This document shows, piece after piece, positions 1-5,925 of a stretch of 5,968 nucleotides of DNA; positions within the stretch are counted from its first letter, which is position 1; each line of letters opens with the position of its first letter. The notes beneath the pieces were generated by a model. The model saw only the letters and a list, made by a program, of their open reading frames with translations, was not told where the DNA came from and did not search any database. Position numbers and translations under genes: made by a program. The stretch is taken from assembly GCA_002384765.1 (NCBI GenBank), contig DGBM01000324.1:1-5968 (forward strand), in the 5' to 3' direction. This stretch comes from Demequinaceae bacterium UBA4004 (lineage in GTDB: Bacteria; Actinomycetota; Actinomycetes; Actinomycetales; Demequinaceae).

Positions 1-1
1 C

Positions 2-457
2 AACCTGACCCTGGTGTGTGGGTATCACCACCGCGAGTTCGACAAACGCGGCTGGCGCGTCGTCCTGCATCAAGGCCTGCCGACGTGGATCCCGCCGGCC
101 TGGATCGACCCCGAACAAGCCCCGCAACGCAACACGCGCATCACCGGCACCGGCATGTCCAGTATCGATGCGGCCGTGGTCCATGCCCTGGCCGACAAGC
201 ACGAGCGCGACCGCGCCCGCCACGGCCCACCACCCAGCCGCCCCGACGACTATGACGGCGGCGCTGACCGTGGCCGCGACAGCGACAGTGGAGATGACGG
301 TGAGTCGCCGCTTGATTCCATCAACGACCTCGCCGACCTCCTCGCGCTCCACATCACCGCCGAAGAACGCGAAGAATTCCACTACGAACTCGACCTCATC
401 CTCGACGGCTACCTCCGAGGCGATGTCCCCAACAACCCACTCAAACCAGCCGCCTAA
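2..457 (+). CDS. C-terminal part of a 13E12/DUF222-type HNH endonuclease-like protein (5' end outside window)
   Basis: The frame is open from the first bases, so this is the last ~151 codons of a larger protein; the GTG at 14 is not a credible start because it falls inside the HNH motif. The visible N-terminus reads NLTLVCGYHHREFDKRGW, the C-x2-HH ... W end of an HNH nuclease fold, followed by a W-rich segment ending PPAWIDPEQAPQRN. That order is typical of the actinobacterial DUF222/REP13E12 family, whose members carry an N-terminal DUF222 domain and a C-terminal HNH motif and are often multicopy. The remaining ~100 residues are a low-complexity Asp/Arg/Gly/Pro-rich stretch and a final acidic helix-like segment (LADLLALHITAEEREEFHYELDLIL). 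The biological role of the family is poorly defined; DNA binding or cleavage is inferred from the HNH motif. The first metal-site residues lie outside the window, so intactness cannot be judged. It converges on the leftward gene ending at 603. Confidence 0.85.
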   Translation, partial: NLTLVCGYHHREFDKRGWRVVLHQGLPTWIPPAWIDPEQAPQRNTRITGTGMSSIDAAVVHALADKHERDRARHGPPPSRPDDYDGGADRGRDSDSGDDGESPLDSINDLADLLALHITAEEREEFHYELDLILDGYLRGDVPNNPLKPAA

Positions 458-540
458 CGCTCATCATTTCGCGACCCGGACCCGGACCTAGCCGAGCACC
501 GAAGAGCATCAGCGCATCCCTGAACAACTGCAGATGTCGG

Positions 541-583
541 AAAAAGCGGAGCGGCCGCAGATCGCGAAGATCTGCGGCCGCTC
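541..583 (-). terminator. Intrinsic terminator for the leftward SBP gene
   Basis: Perfect inverted repeat with 15-bp arms at 549-563 and 569-583 and a 5-nt loop (gcgaa). Read on the minus strand, the stem is followed within 3 nt by a run of five T (plus-strand A run 541-545), the classical Rho-independent layout. It begins 20 nt after the stop codon of the substrate-binding protein gene ending at 603. On the plus strand no T-run follows the stem, so termination of the converging HNH gene here is less certain. Confidence 0.88.
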
Positions 584-602
584 TACTTGGTGTGCTCGGG
601 TA

Positions 603-1874
603 CTACTTCTGGGCGGGAGCCTTGTAGTCCTCGGCCTCAGGAGACGCGAACAGCTCCTTGGACATCGCCAGCGCGCCGGGCTTCGACTTGTCCGCATGCA
701 CGATGTAGGCCTCACGGCTGGTGGGGGCACCCGGAACGGTGAAGTCGAGTGCGCCGGTCAGGTCCTCGGAGTCGACGCTGTCGACCTCGCCCTTGGCCTT
801 GATGACACCCTCTCGGGTCATATCGCCGTTGTCGCAGGCCTTCTCCAGGACGGCGCCCCACGCCAAGCCCCAGGTGTAGCCGTTGATGATGCCGATGTTC
901 GCCTCGTCCTGGGAGAACTCCTTGGTCTTCTCCAGGATCTCGTCGGCCTTCGCGTTCCCCGAGTCGAACGGCACCACGGACGAAGACATGTAGTAATGGG
1001 AGAGCGCGGCTTCGACGCCGGGGTCGGCCAGCAGGTTCGGCGCGAACGACGGGTTGTTGCCGATGATCGGGACGTTCAGTGCCTGCTGCACGTTCTGTAC
1101 CGCGGCCGAGCCGAGCGCGGCCGGGGGCGTGGTGATGGCGATCGCGGTGACGCCGTCGCTCTTCAGCTTGGTGATCGTCGCGGTCAGGTCGGTATCCGAC
1201 GCGGACAGCGGTGCCTCGACGATCGTCATGTTGTGGTCCTTGGCGTATGCCTTGCTGCCCATCAGGCCGCCTTGGCCGTACTCGGAGTCGGTGTAGATGT
1301 GTCCGATGGTGTCGCCGTCATTGATTAGGCCCTCGCCCTGCAAGTACGACAGGCCGTTGATCATCTCGACGTCGTAGGTCTGCCCGACCATCAGCACGGC
1401 CGGCGATTCGAGGTTGACCGATGCCCATGATCCCGGCACGGTCAGCATGTTTTCGCTGGTGATCTTCTGCTTGAGTGCGGCCAGGATGTGCGAGCCGCCA
1501 AGGCCGATCATCCCGATGGCATCGTTCTTGTACTGCTCGTACAGCGGAACGGCGTTATCCACCTTGTACACCGTGTCCTGGGTGAGCACGTTGATGTCGC
1601 GATCGCAGATGCCGCCGGCGGCGTTGATCTCGTCCTCCCAGACCTGGATTCCCGCGCCGAAAGCAAGGCTGATCGTCTTGAACACGCCCGAGAGGTCCGC
1701 GAGCTGCAGCAGCGTGATCTCGTCGTCAGTAACACCGAGGTCGGTCTGCAGGCTGCCGCTGTCACTGCTGCCGCCGCCTCCTGAACTTTCTTCGGCCTTG
1801 GTACTGCAGGCAGTCAGCAGAAGTGTGGCGGCGAGCGTGGACGCCGTCAGCGCAATGGTTGTCTTCTTGGCCAT
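603..1874 (-). CDS. ABC transporter substrate-binding lipoprotein, branched-chain amino-acid type (Peripla_BP_6), copy 1
   Basis: Predicted extracytoplasmic lipoprotein of 423 residues that would bind a small solute and hand it to an ABC importer. The signal peptide has a KK-containing N-region, a hydrophobic core and the lipobox LTAC, with lipidated Cys23, then a Ser/Gly/Glu-rich linker (about 24-43). The rest is a type I periplasmic-binding fold: an opening strand ITLLQLADLSG, NAAGGICDRD, the GGSHILAAL segment, and the DSEYGQGG motif common in LivJ/LivK-like proteins. Cys91 and Cys347 are conserved in the paralogue and could form a disulfide. Start choice: an in-frame ATG exists at 1895, seven codons upstream, but the ATG at 1874 aligns exactly with the start of the neighbouring paralogue (23 residues to Cys in both) and has a weak GGGAA just upstream. 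No permease or ATPase gene is in view. Ligand unknown; members of this family bind amino acids, amides, urea or aromatic and other carboxylates. Confidence 0.93.
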   Translation of the reverse strand: MAKKTTIALTASTLAATLLLTACSTKAEESSGGGGSSDSGSLQTDLGVTDDEITLLQLADLSGVFKTISLAFGAGIQVWEDEINAAGGICDRDINVLTQDTVYKVDNAVPLYEQYKNDAIGMIGLGGSHILAALKQKITSENMLTVPGSWASVNLESPAVLMVGQTYDVEMINGLSYLQGEGLINDGDTIGHIYTDSEYGQGGLMGSKAYAKDHNMTIVEAPLSASDTDLTATITKLKSDGVTAIAITTPPAALGSAAVQNVQQALNVPIIGNNPSFAPNLLADPGVEAALSHYYMSSSVVPFDSGNAKADEILEKTKEFSQDEANIGIINGYTWGLAWGAVLEKACDNGDMTREGVIKAKGEVDSVDSEDLTGALDFTVPGAPTSREAYIVHADKSKPGALAMSKELFASPEAEDYKAPAQK

Positions 1875-1888
1875 TCGAGTTCCCGATT

Positions 1889-1917
1889 CGTTCATGAGGG
1901 GTTTACGACAATGTCAA
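1889..1917 (-). promoter_or_regulatory. Possible promoter of the downstream SBP copy
   Basis: On the minus strand a perfect TTGACA (plus 1912-1917) is followed after 17 nt by TGAACG, a poor -10 match. A start point downstream of it would leave a very short leader before the ATG at 1874 and would exclude the alternative ATG at 1895. The -35 is good, the -10 weak, so this is a candidate only. Together with the hairpin at 2019-2057 it would allow copy 1 to be transcribed separately from copy 2. Confidence 0.25.
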
Positions 1918-2018
1918 GAATGGGTCCATCAATGCGCGCGCGTACACCGTCTTTTCCACGTTGGTAGGCCAACCGTTACCGATACCAGCGGCAAGAAATC
2001 AGAGTGTGCGCAAGGCGA

Positions 2019-2057
2019 ACGGCCACGACCGTCGCAGTGAGCGAAGGTCGCGGCCGT
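2019..2057 (-). terminator. Imperfect hairpin after SBP copy 2: candidate terminator or 3' stabilising element
   Basis: Arms 2019-2035 and 2041-2057 pair around the 5-nt loop agtga, with two non-Watson-Crick positions (2025/2051 and 2031/2045). In leftward RNA the first becomes a G-U wobble, whereas in rightward RNA it is an A-C mismatch, so the structure suits the minus-strand transcript better. It begins 26 nt after the stop codon at 2083. No U-run follows, so it may be a U-less actinobacterial terminator, an attenuator between the two paralogues, or an mRNA 3'-end protector. Confidence 0.45.
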
Positions 2058-2082
2058 CGTGGTGAATCGGCGTGCGGGAGTC

Positions 2083-3348
2083 TTATTTCTGAGCCGGTGC
2101 CTTGTACGCCTTGGCTTCATCGGAGGAGAACAGCTCCTGCGCGACGTCAAGCCCACCGGCCTTGGACTTGTCAGCCTTGACGATGTAGGCCTCGCGGCTG
2201 GTCGGCGCGCCGGGGACGGTGAAGTCGAGTGCGCCGGTGAGAGCCTCGGAATCCACGCTCTTCACCTTGGACTTTGCGTTGATGATGCCCTCGCGGGTCA
2301 GGTCGCCGTCCTCGCAGGCCTGCTCGAGGACCGCGGACCACGCCAGGCCCCAGGTGTAGCCCTGGATGATGCCGATGTTCGGCTCGTCCTGCGAGAACTT
2401 CTGGACCTCGGTCAGGATCTCGTCGGCCTTCGCGTTGCCCGATTCGAACGGCACGACGGACGAGGACATGTAGAAGTTGGCCAGGGCCGCCTCCACACCT
2501 GAGTCGCTGAGCAGGTTCGGGGCGAACGCCGGGTTGTTCCCCATGATCGGCACGTTCAGCCCCTGCTGGACGTTCTGCACCGCGGCCGAGCCGAGCGCGG
2601 CCGGGGGAGTGGTGATCGCGAGGGCGGTGACGCCTTCGTCCTTAAGCTTGGTGACCGTTGCTGTGAGGTCCGTGTCCGAGGCCGAGATCGGGGCCTCGAC
2701 GATCGTCATGTCGTGATCCTTGGCGTACGCCTTGCTGCCCATCAGGCCGCCCTGGCCATACTCCGAGTCGACGTAGATATGGCCGATCTTGTCGCCGTCG
2801 GCGATCTTGCCCTGCTCCTGTAGGTAGGACAGGCCATTGATCATTTCCACGTCATAGGTCTGTCCGACCATCAGCACAGAGGGCGACTCGAGGTTGACCG
2901 ATGCCCAGGACGCCGGCACGGTCAGCATGTCTTCGGCGTCGATCTTCTGCTTAAGCGCGGCCAGGATGTGCGATCCGCCGAGGTTGATCATGCCGACGGC
3001 TTCGTTCTTGTGCTGTTCGTACAGCGGAACGGCGTTCTCAACCTTGTAGACCGTGTCCTGGGTGGCGATCTTGATATCGCGGTCGCAGATCCCGCCGGCA
3101 GCGTTGACCTCCTCCGCCCAGGCCTTCACACCATTGGAGAACGCGATGCTGATGACCTTGAAGACACCCGACAGGTCGGACAGCTCAAGAAGCGTGATGT
3201 CCTTATCGGTGACGCCGATGTCTGTCTTGATGTCTCCGGTGGATCCACCTGATGAAGAGGAGTCGGCAGCCTTGGTGCTGCACCCGGTGACCAGCAATGC
3301 TGTTGCCAGGGTGGTGGCCGTCAGAGCCTTGAGCGGCATGCGCTTCAT
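2083..3348 (-). CDS. ABC transporter substrate-binding lipoprotein, branched-chain amino-acid type (Peripla_BP_6), copy 2
   Basis: Predicted 421-residue extracytoplasmic solute-binding lipoprotein. The N-region MKRMPLK is positively charged; the hydrophobic core ends in the lipobox VTGC with Cys23, then a Ser/Gly/Asp linker to about residue 41. The type I binding-protein fold follows, with NAAGGICDRD (82-91), GGSHILAAL (124-132), DSEYGQGG (194-201), ITTPPAALGSAAVQN (245-259) and a conserved ending YKAPAQK. Cys89 and Cys345 are the only cysteines of the mature fold and may pair. A hand alignment from residue 42 gives about 302 of 380 identities to the downstream copy; differences are spread evenly and many are conservative. 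The ATG at 3348 is preceded by AAAGAG at a plausible distance. The gene follows the acyl-CoA synthetase by 111 bp in the same direction, so co-transcription is possible. Ligand unknown; the CoA ligase neighbour makes a carboxylic acid attractive (inference). Confidence 0.93.
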   Translation of the reverse strand: MKRMPLKALTATTLATALLVTGCSTKAADSSSSGGSTGDIKTDIGVTDKDITLLELSDLSGVFKVISIAFSNGVKAWAEEVNAAGGICDRDIKIATQDTVYKVENAVPLYEQHKNEAVGMINLGGSHILAALKQKIDAEDMLTVPASWASVNLESPSVLMVGQTYDVEMINGLSYLQEQGKIADGDKIGHIYVDSEYGQGGLMGSKAYAKDHDMTIVEAPISASDTDLTATVTKLKDEGVTALAITTPPAALGSAAVQNVQQGLNVPIMGNNPAFAPNLLSDSGVEAALANFYMSSSVVPFESGNAKADEILTEVQKFSQDEPNIGIIQGYTWGLAWSAVLEQACEDGDLTREGIINAKSKVKSVDSEALTGALDFTVPGAPTSREAYIVKADKSKAGGLDVAQELFSSDEAKAYKAPAQK

Positions 3349-3356
3349 GGAGTCTC

Positions 3357-3380
3357 TTTCTATAGAAACTGGGAAACTGG
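3357..3380. repeat. 12-bp palindrome joined to a tandem 8-bp repeat in the SBP copy 2 leader
   Basis: TTTCTATAGAAA at 3357-3368 is a perfect palindrome, and GAAACTGG occurs twice back to back at 3365-3372 and 3373-3380, overlapping the palindrome. The block lies 9-32 bp upstream of the ATG at 3348, where an operator or a -10 element (TATAGA on the minus strand) would sit. Function is inferred from position only. Confidence 0.35.
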
Positions 3381-3429
3381 ACCCATAAAGGCTAGGGGAG
3401 AAGCGCCGAACAACTGAACGATCTATACA

Positions 3430-3455
3430 TTACGTTTCCGTTGCGTTTTTACGTT
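3430..3455. repeat. TTACGTT direct repeat, 19-bp period, upstream of SBP copy 2
   Basis: TTACGTT occurs at 3430-3436 and again at 3449-3455, in the AT-richer gap directly after the ligase stop codon. The local drop in GC and the repetition fit a promoter or regulator site for the leftward binding-protein genes, but no convincing -35/-10 pair could be assigned and a 7-bp repeat may be chance. Confidence 0.2.
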
Positions 3456-3459
3456 CGTG

Positions 3460-5022
3460 TTAGATGAGTGAGTTGCGGAGCTCGACCCTGCGTAGCTTTC
3501 CGCTCGCGGTGCGCGGCAGCTCGTCCCAGACGACGACCTTGCGGGGCGCGGCGTGGCGCCCCACTCGGTCGCCCACCCAGTACCGCAGCTGCTGCTGCAG
3601 GTCCTCGGGCTCGGGTCCGTTCAGCACGACGTGCGCGGTCACGATGGCGCCCTTGACCGGGTCCGGGATACCGACGCATCCGGCGTCGGTGACCAGTGGA
3701 TGCTCCAGCAGTGCGCTCTCGACCTCCGACGGCCCGACGTTCATGCCCGCAGCGACGATAACGTCGTCCGCGCGGGATTCGTACCAGAGCCGCCCGTGCT
3801 CGTCGCGACGTACGAGATCTTCGGTGATGAACCAGCCGTCGGTGAACCGCTCCGCCCACTCGGGCATCCGGCCCCAATAGCCTTTGGCCAGATAGTAGGG
3901 ATGCTCCTTGACCGCGAGACGCCCGCTACCCGGCCCGTCGATCACCGCGTTGCTCTCATCGCGCAGCTCGATCTCCCACCCGGGAAATGCGAAGCCCATC
4001 GATCCGGGGACCGGTGTCAGATCGGGGCGGCTGCGCAGATTCCCGATCAGCATTCCGAGCTCTGACAGCCCGTAGGAGTCATAGATTGTGACGCCGGTGT
4101 TGTTGATGAACCACTGTGCGGTCGCCGCGTCCAACGGTTCGCCGGCACTCGAGGCCTTGGCAAAGATGTCCGGTACGGCGTCCGTCCCGGTGGCGGCGAG
4201 CTGGCGGTATGCGGTGGGAGCTGAGGCGAAGTGGCTCGCGCCGGCGCGAGTGAGCACGTCCCACCACCGCGCGGCGTCGAACGGGCCCTCGTAGATCACT
4301 CGGGTGTGACCGGTCGCCAGCGGCGCGATGCCGGTGGTGATCAGGCCGAACGCCCATCCGGCGTCCGCCGCGGAGAAGATCGCCTCGTCGTCAGCCATCT
4401 GTAGATGGTGATCGAGGTAAGGGAGCATGCCGACGGCCATGTCGTGGGCCATCATGCACCCCTTGGGCTTACCGGTCGTCCCCGATGTATAGAGGATCGT
4501 CGAGATATCCTCGAGGTGCGTGTTGGCCGGGGAGTAGCCGTCCGCCGGCTTGTTGATGTCGCCGAACAGGACGCCGTCCTCGTCGACCACCAGGCCGATC
4601 AGGCCGTCGATCCACTCGGCCGCGTCGGTGATCGCCTCGGCGTTAGCGACGTCCGAGACCAGCACTTTGGGGGCGCTGTCCTCGATCCGGACCCGCAGAC
4701 CCTCACCGCTGAAGCCGGTGAACAACGGCACGTAGACCGCGCCGAGATACCAGGTCGCCATAGCGGCGGTGAATGATTCGGGGCGCTTGCCCATCATTCC
4801 GGCAACCCGATCTCCGGCCTGCACTCCCAGCTCGGTCAGTCGGGCGGCGAGTTGCTGGACCTGGCTGTGGACCTGTTCGGCGCTCAGGGTCAGTACGTCG
4901 CCGTTCGTACGGCACCACACGAACGCCCGCTCGTTCGGCAGCGGCATCCCCGCCAGGTTGTAGCGTCCGTCGTCGGGAACGCCGAGGCGACGCCGTTCGA
5001 CCTGCCAGTTCCATGCGGTCAT
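3460..5022 (-). CDS. Acyl-CoA synthetase / AMP-dependent ligase (ANL superfamily)
   Basis: Complete 520-residue adenylate-forming enzyme, cytosolic, predicted to convert a carboxylic acid, ATP and CoA to an acyl-CoA, AMP and PPi. Core motifs are in order: the P-loop ILYTSGTTGKPKG (176-188), YDSYGLSELG (314-323) holding the catalytic Glu, WFITEDL (397-403) with ribose-binding Asp402, the hinge region SRADDVIVAAGMNVGPSEVES (416-436), and PRTASGKLRR (503-512) with the catalytic Lys509. The small C-terminal domain is intact, and length fits acetyl/medium-chain acyl- or aryl-CoA synthetases. ADAGWAFG (219-226) and GMNVGPSEVE resemble the acetyl/medium-chain branch more than long-chain FadD enzymes. 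In motif A7 the usual TGD is TED, mildly unusual. The start at 5022 has a strong AGGAG (plus 5029-5033) six bases upstream. It is divergent from the nitroreductase gene and lies upstream of two solute-binding proteins, suggesting activation of an imported acid. Acid specificity cannot be read from sequence by eye. Confidence 0.93.
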   Translation of the reverse strand: MTAWNWQVERRRLGVPDDGRYNLAGMPLPNERAFVWCRTNGDVLTLSAEQVHSQVQQLAARLTELGVQAGDRVAGMMGKRPESFTAAMATWYLGAVYVPLFTGFSGEGLRVRIEDSAPKVLVSDVANAEAITDAAEWIDGLIGLVVDEDGVLFGDINKPADGYSPANTHLEDISTILYTSGTTGKPKGCMMAHDMAVGMLPYLDHHLQMADDEAIFSAADAGWAFGLITTGIAPLATGHTRVIYEGPFDAARWWDVLTRAGASHFASAPTAYRQLAATGTDAVPDIFAKASSAGEPLDAATAQWFINNTGVTIYDSYGLSELGMLIGNLRSRPDLTPVPGSMGFAFPGWEIELRDESNAVIDGPGSGRLAVKEHPYYLAKGYWGRMPEWAERFTDGWFITEDLVRRDEHGRLWYESRADDVIVAAGMNVGPSEVESALLEHPLVTDAGCVGIPDPVKGAIVTAHVVLNGPEPEDLQQQLRYWVGDRVGRHAAPRKVVVWDELPRTASGKLRRVELRNSLI

Positions 5023-5091
5023 CTTGTGCTCCTGGAAATCAAACCTGCGCGGTTGGCGGGCGTAAGGTCCTGTGTGCTGATCGATCTAGCG

Positions 5092-5102
5092 TCACGATAC
5101 GT
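5092..5102. promoter_or_regulatory. Small inverted repeat CACG-ATA-CGTG between divergent genes
   Basis: CACGATACGTG is an 11-bp interrupted palindrome roughly midway between the start codons of the leftward ligase (5022) and the rightward nitroreductase (5176). It is a plausible half-size operator site by position; short enough that chance occurrence is quite possible. Confidence 0.2.
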
Positions 5103-5125
5103 GGCGGGTAGAACGCCGAGCGGTT

Positions 5126-5165
5126 TGCTGCCTGGGTATGTCAATGCTGCCTGGGTATGTCAATG
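5126..5165. repeat. Perfect 19-bp tandem duplication in the divergent promoter region
   Basis: The unit TGCTGCCTGGGTATGTCAA occurs at 5126-5144 and 5145-5163 without a mismatch, followed by a further TG. On the minus strand each copy starts with TTGACA, a consensus -35 hexamer facing the ligase gene. The second copy ends one base pair cluster before the AGGAG (5166-5170) that serves the nitroreductase ATG at 5176. It could be a duplicated regulator site, a duplicated -35 element, or a recent slippage duplication. No good -10 follows at 16-18 bp for the ligase. Confidence 0.9.
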
Positions 5166-5175
5166 AGGAGCTGAG

Positions 5176-5829
5176 ATGGATCTGTTTGAGGCGATGCGCA
5201 CCAACGGCACCTGCCGAGACTTCCGCACCGAACCGGTGCCGGACGACGTCCTGTACACCGCGTTCGAGGCCGCTCGGTTCGGCCCGCAGGGCGGTAACCG
5301 GCAGCCGTTGAGCTGGGTGATAGTCCGCGACCGTGAGCTCAAGACCGCGCTGCGCGAGCTCTACATCGGTCCGTGGCGCGCGTACATCCTCGAGCGGGTC
5401 GGCGTTGACTGCGACGATCCGAAGGCGCCGAAGTTCGTCCGAGACGCGACCCGGATGGCACACGCGATGGCCGATATCCCGGTGATCGCGGTGCTCTGCG
5501 CGGACCTCGAACGAGTGCAGGTCGTCGACAGGGACTTCGACCGGGTGAGTGTCGTGGGCGGCGCCAGCATCTACCCGACGATGCAGAACTTCACGCTTGC
5601 GCTGCGGGCTCAGGGCGTGGCGACGGCGGTGACGACACTGTTGGTCGCCGCCGAGGAGGAGGTGAAGAAGTTGCTGGAGGTCCCGGACAACCTCGCCACC
5701 GTCGCGCACGTGATGGTCGGGTATCCGCAGAATCCGTTCCCGACGAAGCTGACCCGGCGGCCGGTCGAGGAGATGGTGTTCGCCGATCGGCACGGCCGGC
5801 CGATGTTCACCAAGCCTGCCGACTCGTAG
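5176..5829 (+). CDS. Nitroreductase-family FMN-dependent oxidoreductase
   Basis: Complete 217-residue protein of the nitroreductase/FMN-reductase fold, predicted cytosolic and dimeric, using NAD(P)H and FMN. The N-terminal FMN-phosphate region is TCRDFRTEPVPDDVL (12-26) with Arg14 and Arg17; PQGGNRQPLSW (37-47) is the usual second flavin-contact loop; SVVGGASIYPTMQN (125-138) precedes the long helix of the fold; HVMVGYPQNPFP (178-189) and KLTRRPVEEMVF (191-202) form the C-terminal flavin-binding end with the characteristic Arg-Arg-Pro. The ATG at 5176 has AGGAG at 5166-5170 with 5-nt spacing, a strong site. The real substrate of such proteins is seldom a nitro compound and cannot be told here; reduction or oxidation of an intermediate of the pathway that uses the divergent CoA ligase is a reasonable guess (inference). 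No signal peptide or membrane segment. Confidence 0.9.
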   Translation: MDLFEAMRTNGTCRDFRTEPVPDDVLYTAFEAARFGPQGGNRQPLSWVIVRDRELKTALRELYIGPWRAYILERVGVDCDDPKAPKFVRDATRMAHAMADIPVIAVLCADLERVQVVDRDFDRVSVVGGASIYPTMQNFTLALRAQGVATAVTTLLVAAEEEVKKLLEVPDNLATVAHVMVGYPQNPFPTKLTRRPVEEMVFADRHGRPMFTKPADS

Positions 5830-5831
5830 AA

Positions 5832-5861
5832 CGCCCGAGGCTTAGGCGCCCGAGGTCTAGG
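5832..5861. repeat. Two imperfect 15-bp tandem units after the nitroreductase stop
   Basis: CGCCCGAGGCTTAGG (5832-5846) and CGCCCGAGGTCTAGG (5847-5861) differ at two positions. Related fragments, TCTAGGCG near 5934 and GCTAGGCG near 5959, appear beyond the hairpin, so a TAGGCG-type motif recurs across the non-coding end of the window. Function unknown. Confidence 0.6.
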
Positions 5862-5868
5862 ACGCCAA

Positions 5869-5925
5869 TCTGCGGGGCAGCCAGACACGCTTTCGTCGCG
5901 ATAGCGTGTCTGGCTGCCCCGCAGA
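5869..5925. terminator. Perfect 23-bp-arm hairpin downstream of the nitroreductase gene (candidate terminator)
   Basis: Arms 5869-5891 and 5903-5925 are exact reverse complements, separated by 11 nt that can add three further pairs (TCG at 5893-5895 with CGA at 5899-5901). The stem begins 40 nt after the stop codon. Neither strand shows a T-run after the stem, so it is not a textbook intrinsic terminator; a U-less or bidirectional terminator is the simplest reading. The arm length and perfection also fit a small dispersed palindromic repeat. Confidence 0.6.

Noticed and set aside
458..548. Terminator or small RNA between the HNH gene and the leftward terminator
   Set aside because: Only a short GACCCG reiteration around 473-488 is visible; no stable hairpin or promoter could be supported.
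534..1328. 264-codon rightward open frame opposite SBP copy 1
   Set aside because: It is antisense to a clear lipoprotein gene, its start lies in the terminator hairpin, and its composition (Gly/Arg/Val/Leu-rich) is the usual mirror of high-GC coding DNA.
1414..2040. 208-codon rightward open frame crossing into the gap between the SBP genes
   Set aside because: Mostly antisense to SBP copy 1, ends inside the intergenic hairpin, and lacks a ribosome-binding site or recognisable motifs.
603..3348. Recent gene conversion between the two SBP genes
   Set aside because: Identical DNA tracts are short (longest seen about 30 bp, in the most conserved protein segment) and synonymous differences are spread along the whole length.
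5126..5165. Start of a CRISPR array
   Set aside because: The two 19-bp units are directly adjacent with no spacer, and there are only two of them.
5138..5308. Small upstream frame starting at an ATG inside the 19-bp repeat and overlapping the nitroreductase
   Set aside because: No ribosome-binding site before its ATG, overlaps the real gene out of frame, and its product has no recognisable feature; any role as a leader peptide would be speculation.
5092..5793. 233-codon leftward open frame opposite the nitroreductase
   Set aside because: It overlaps a gene with recognised flavin-binding motifs and a strong ribosome-binding site; the antisense product is His/Arg-rich with no recognisable domain.
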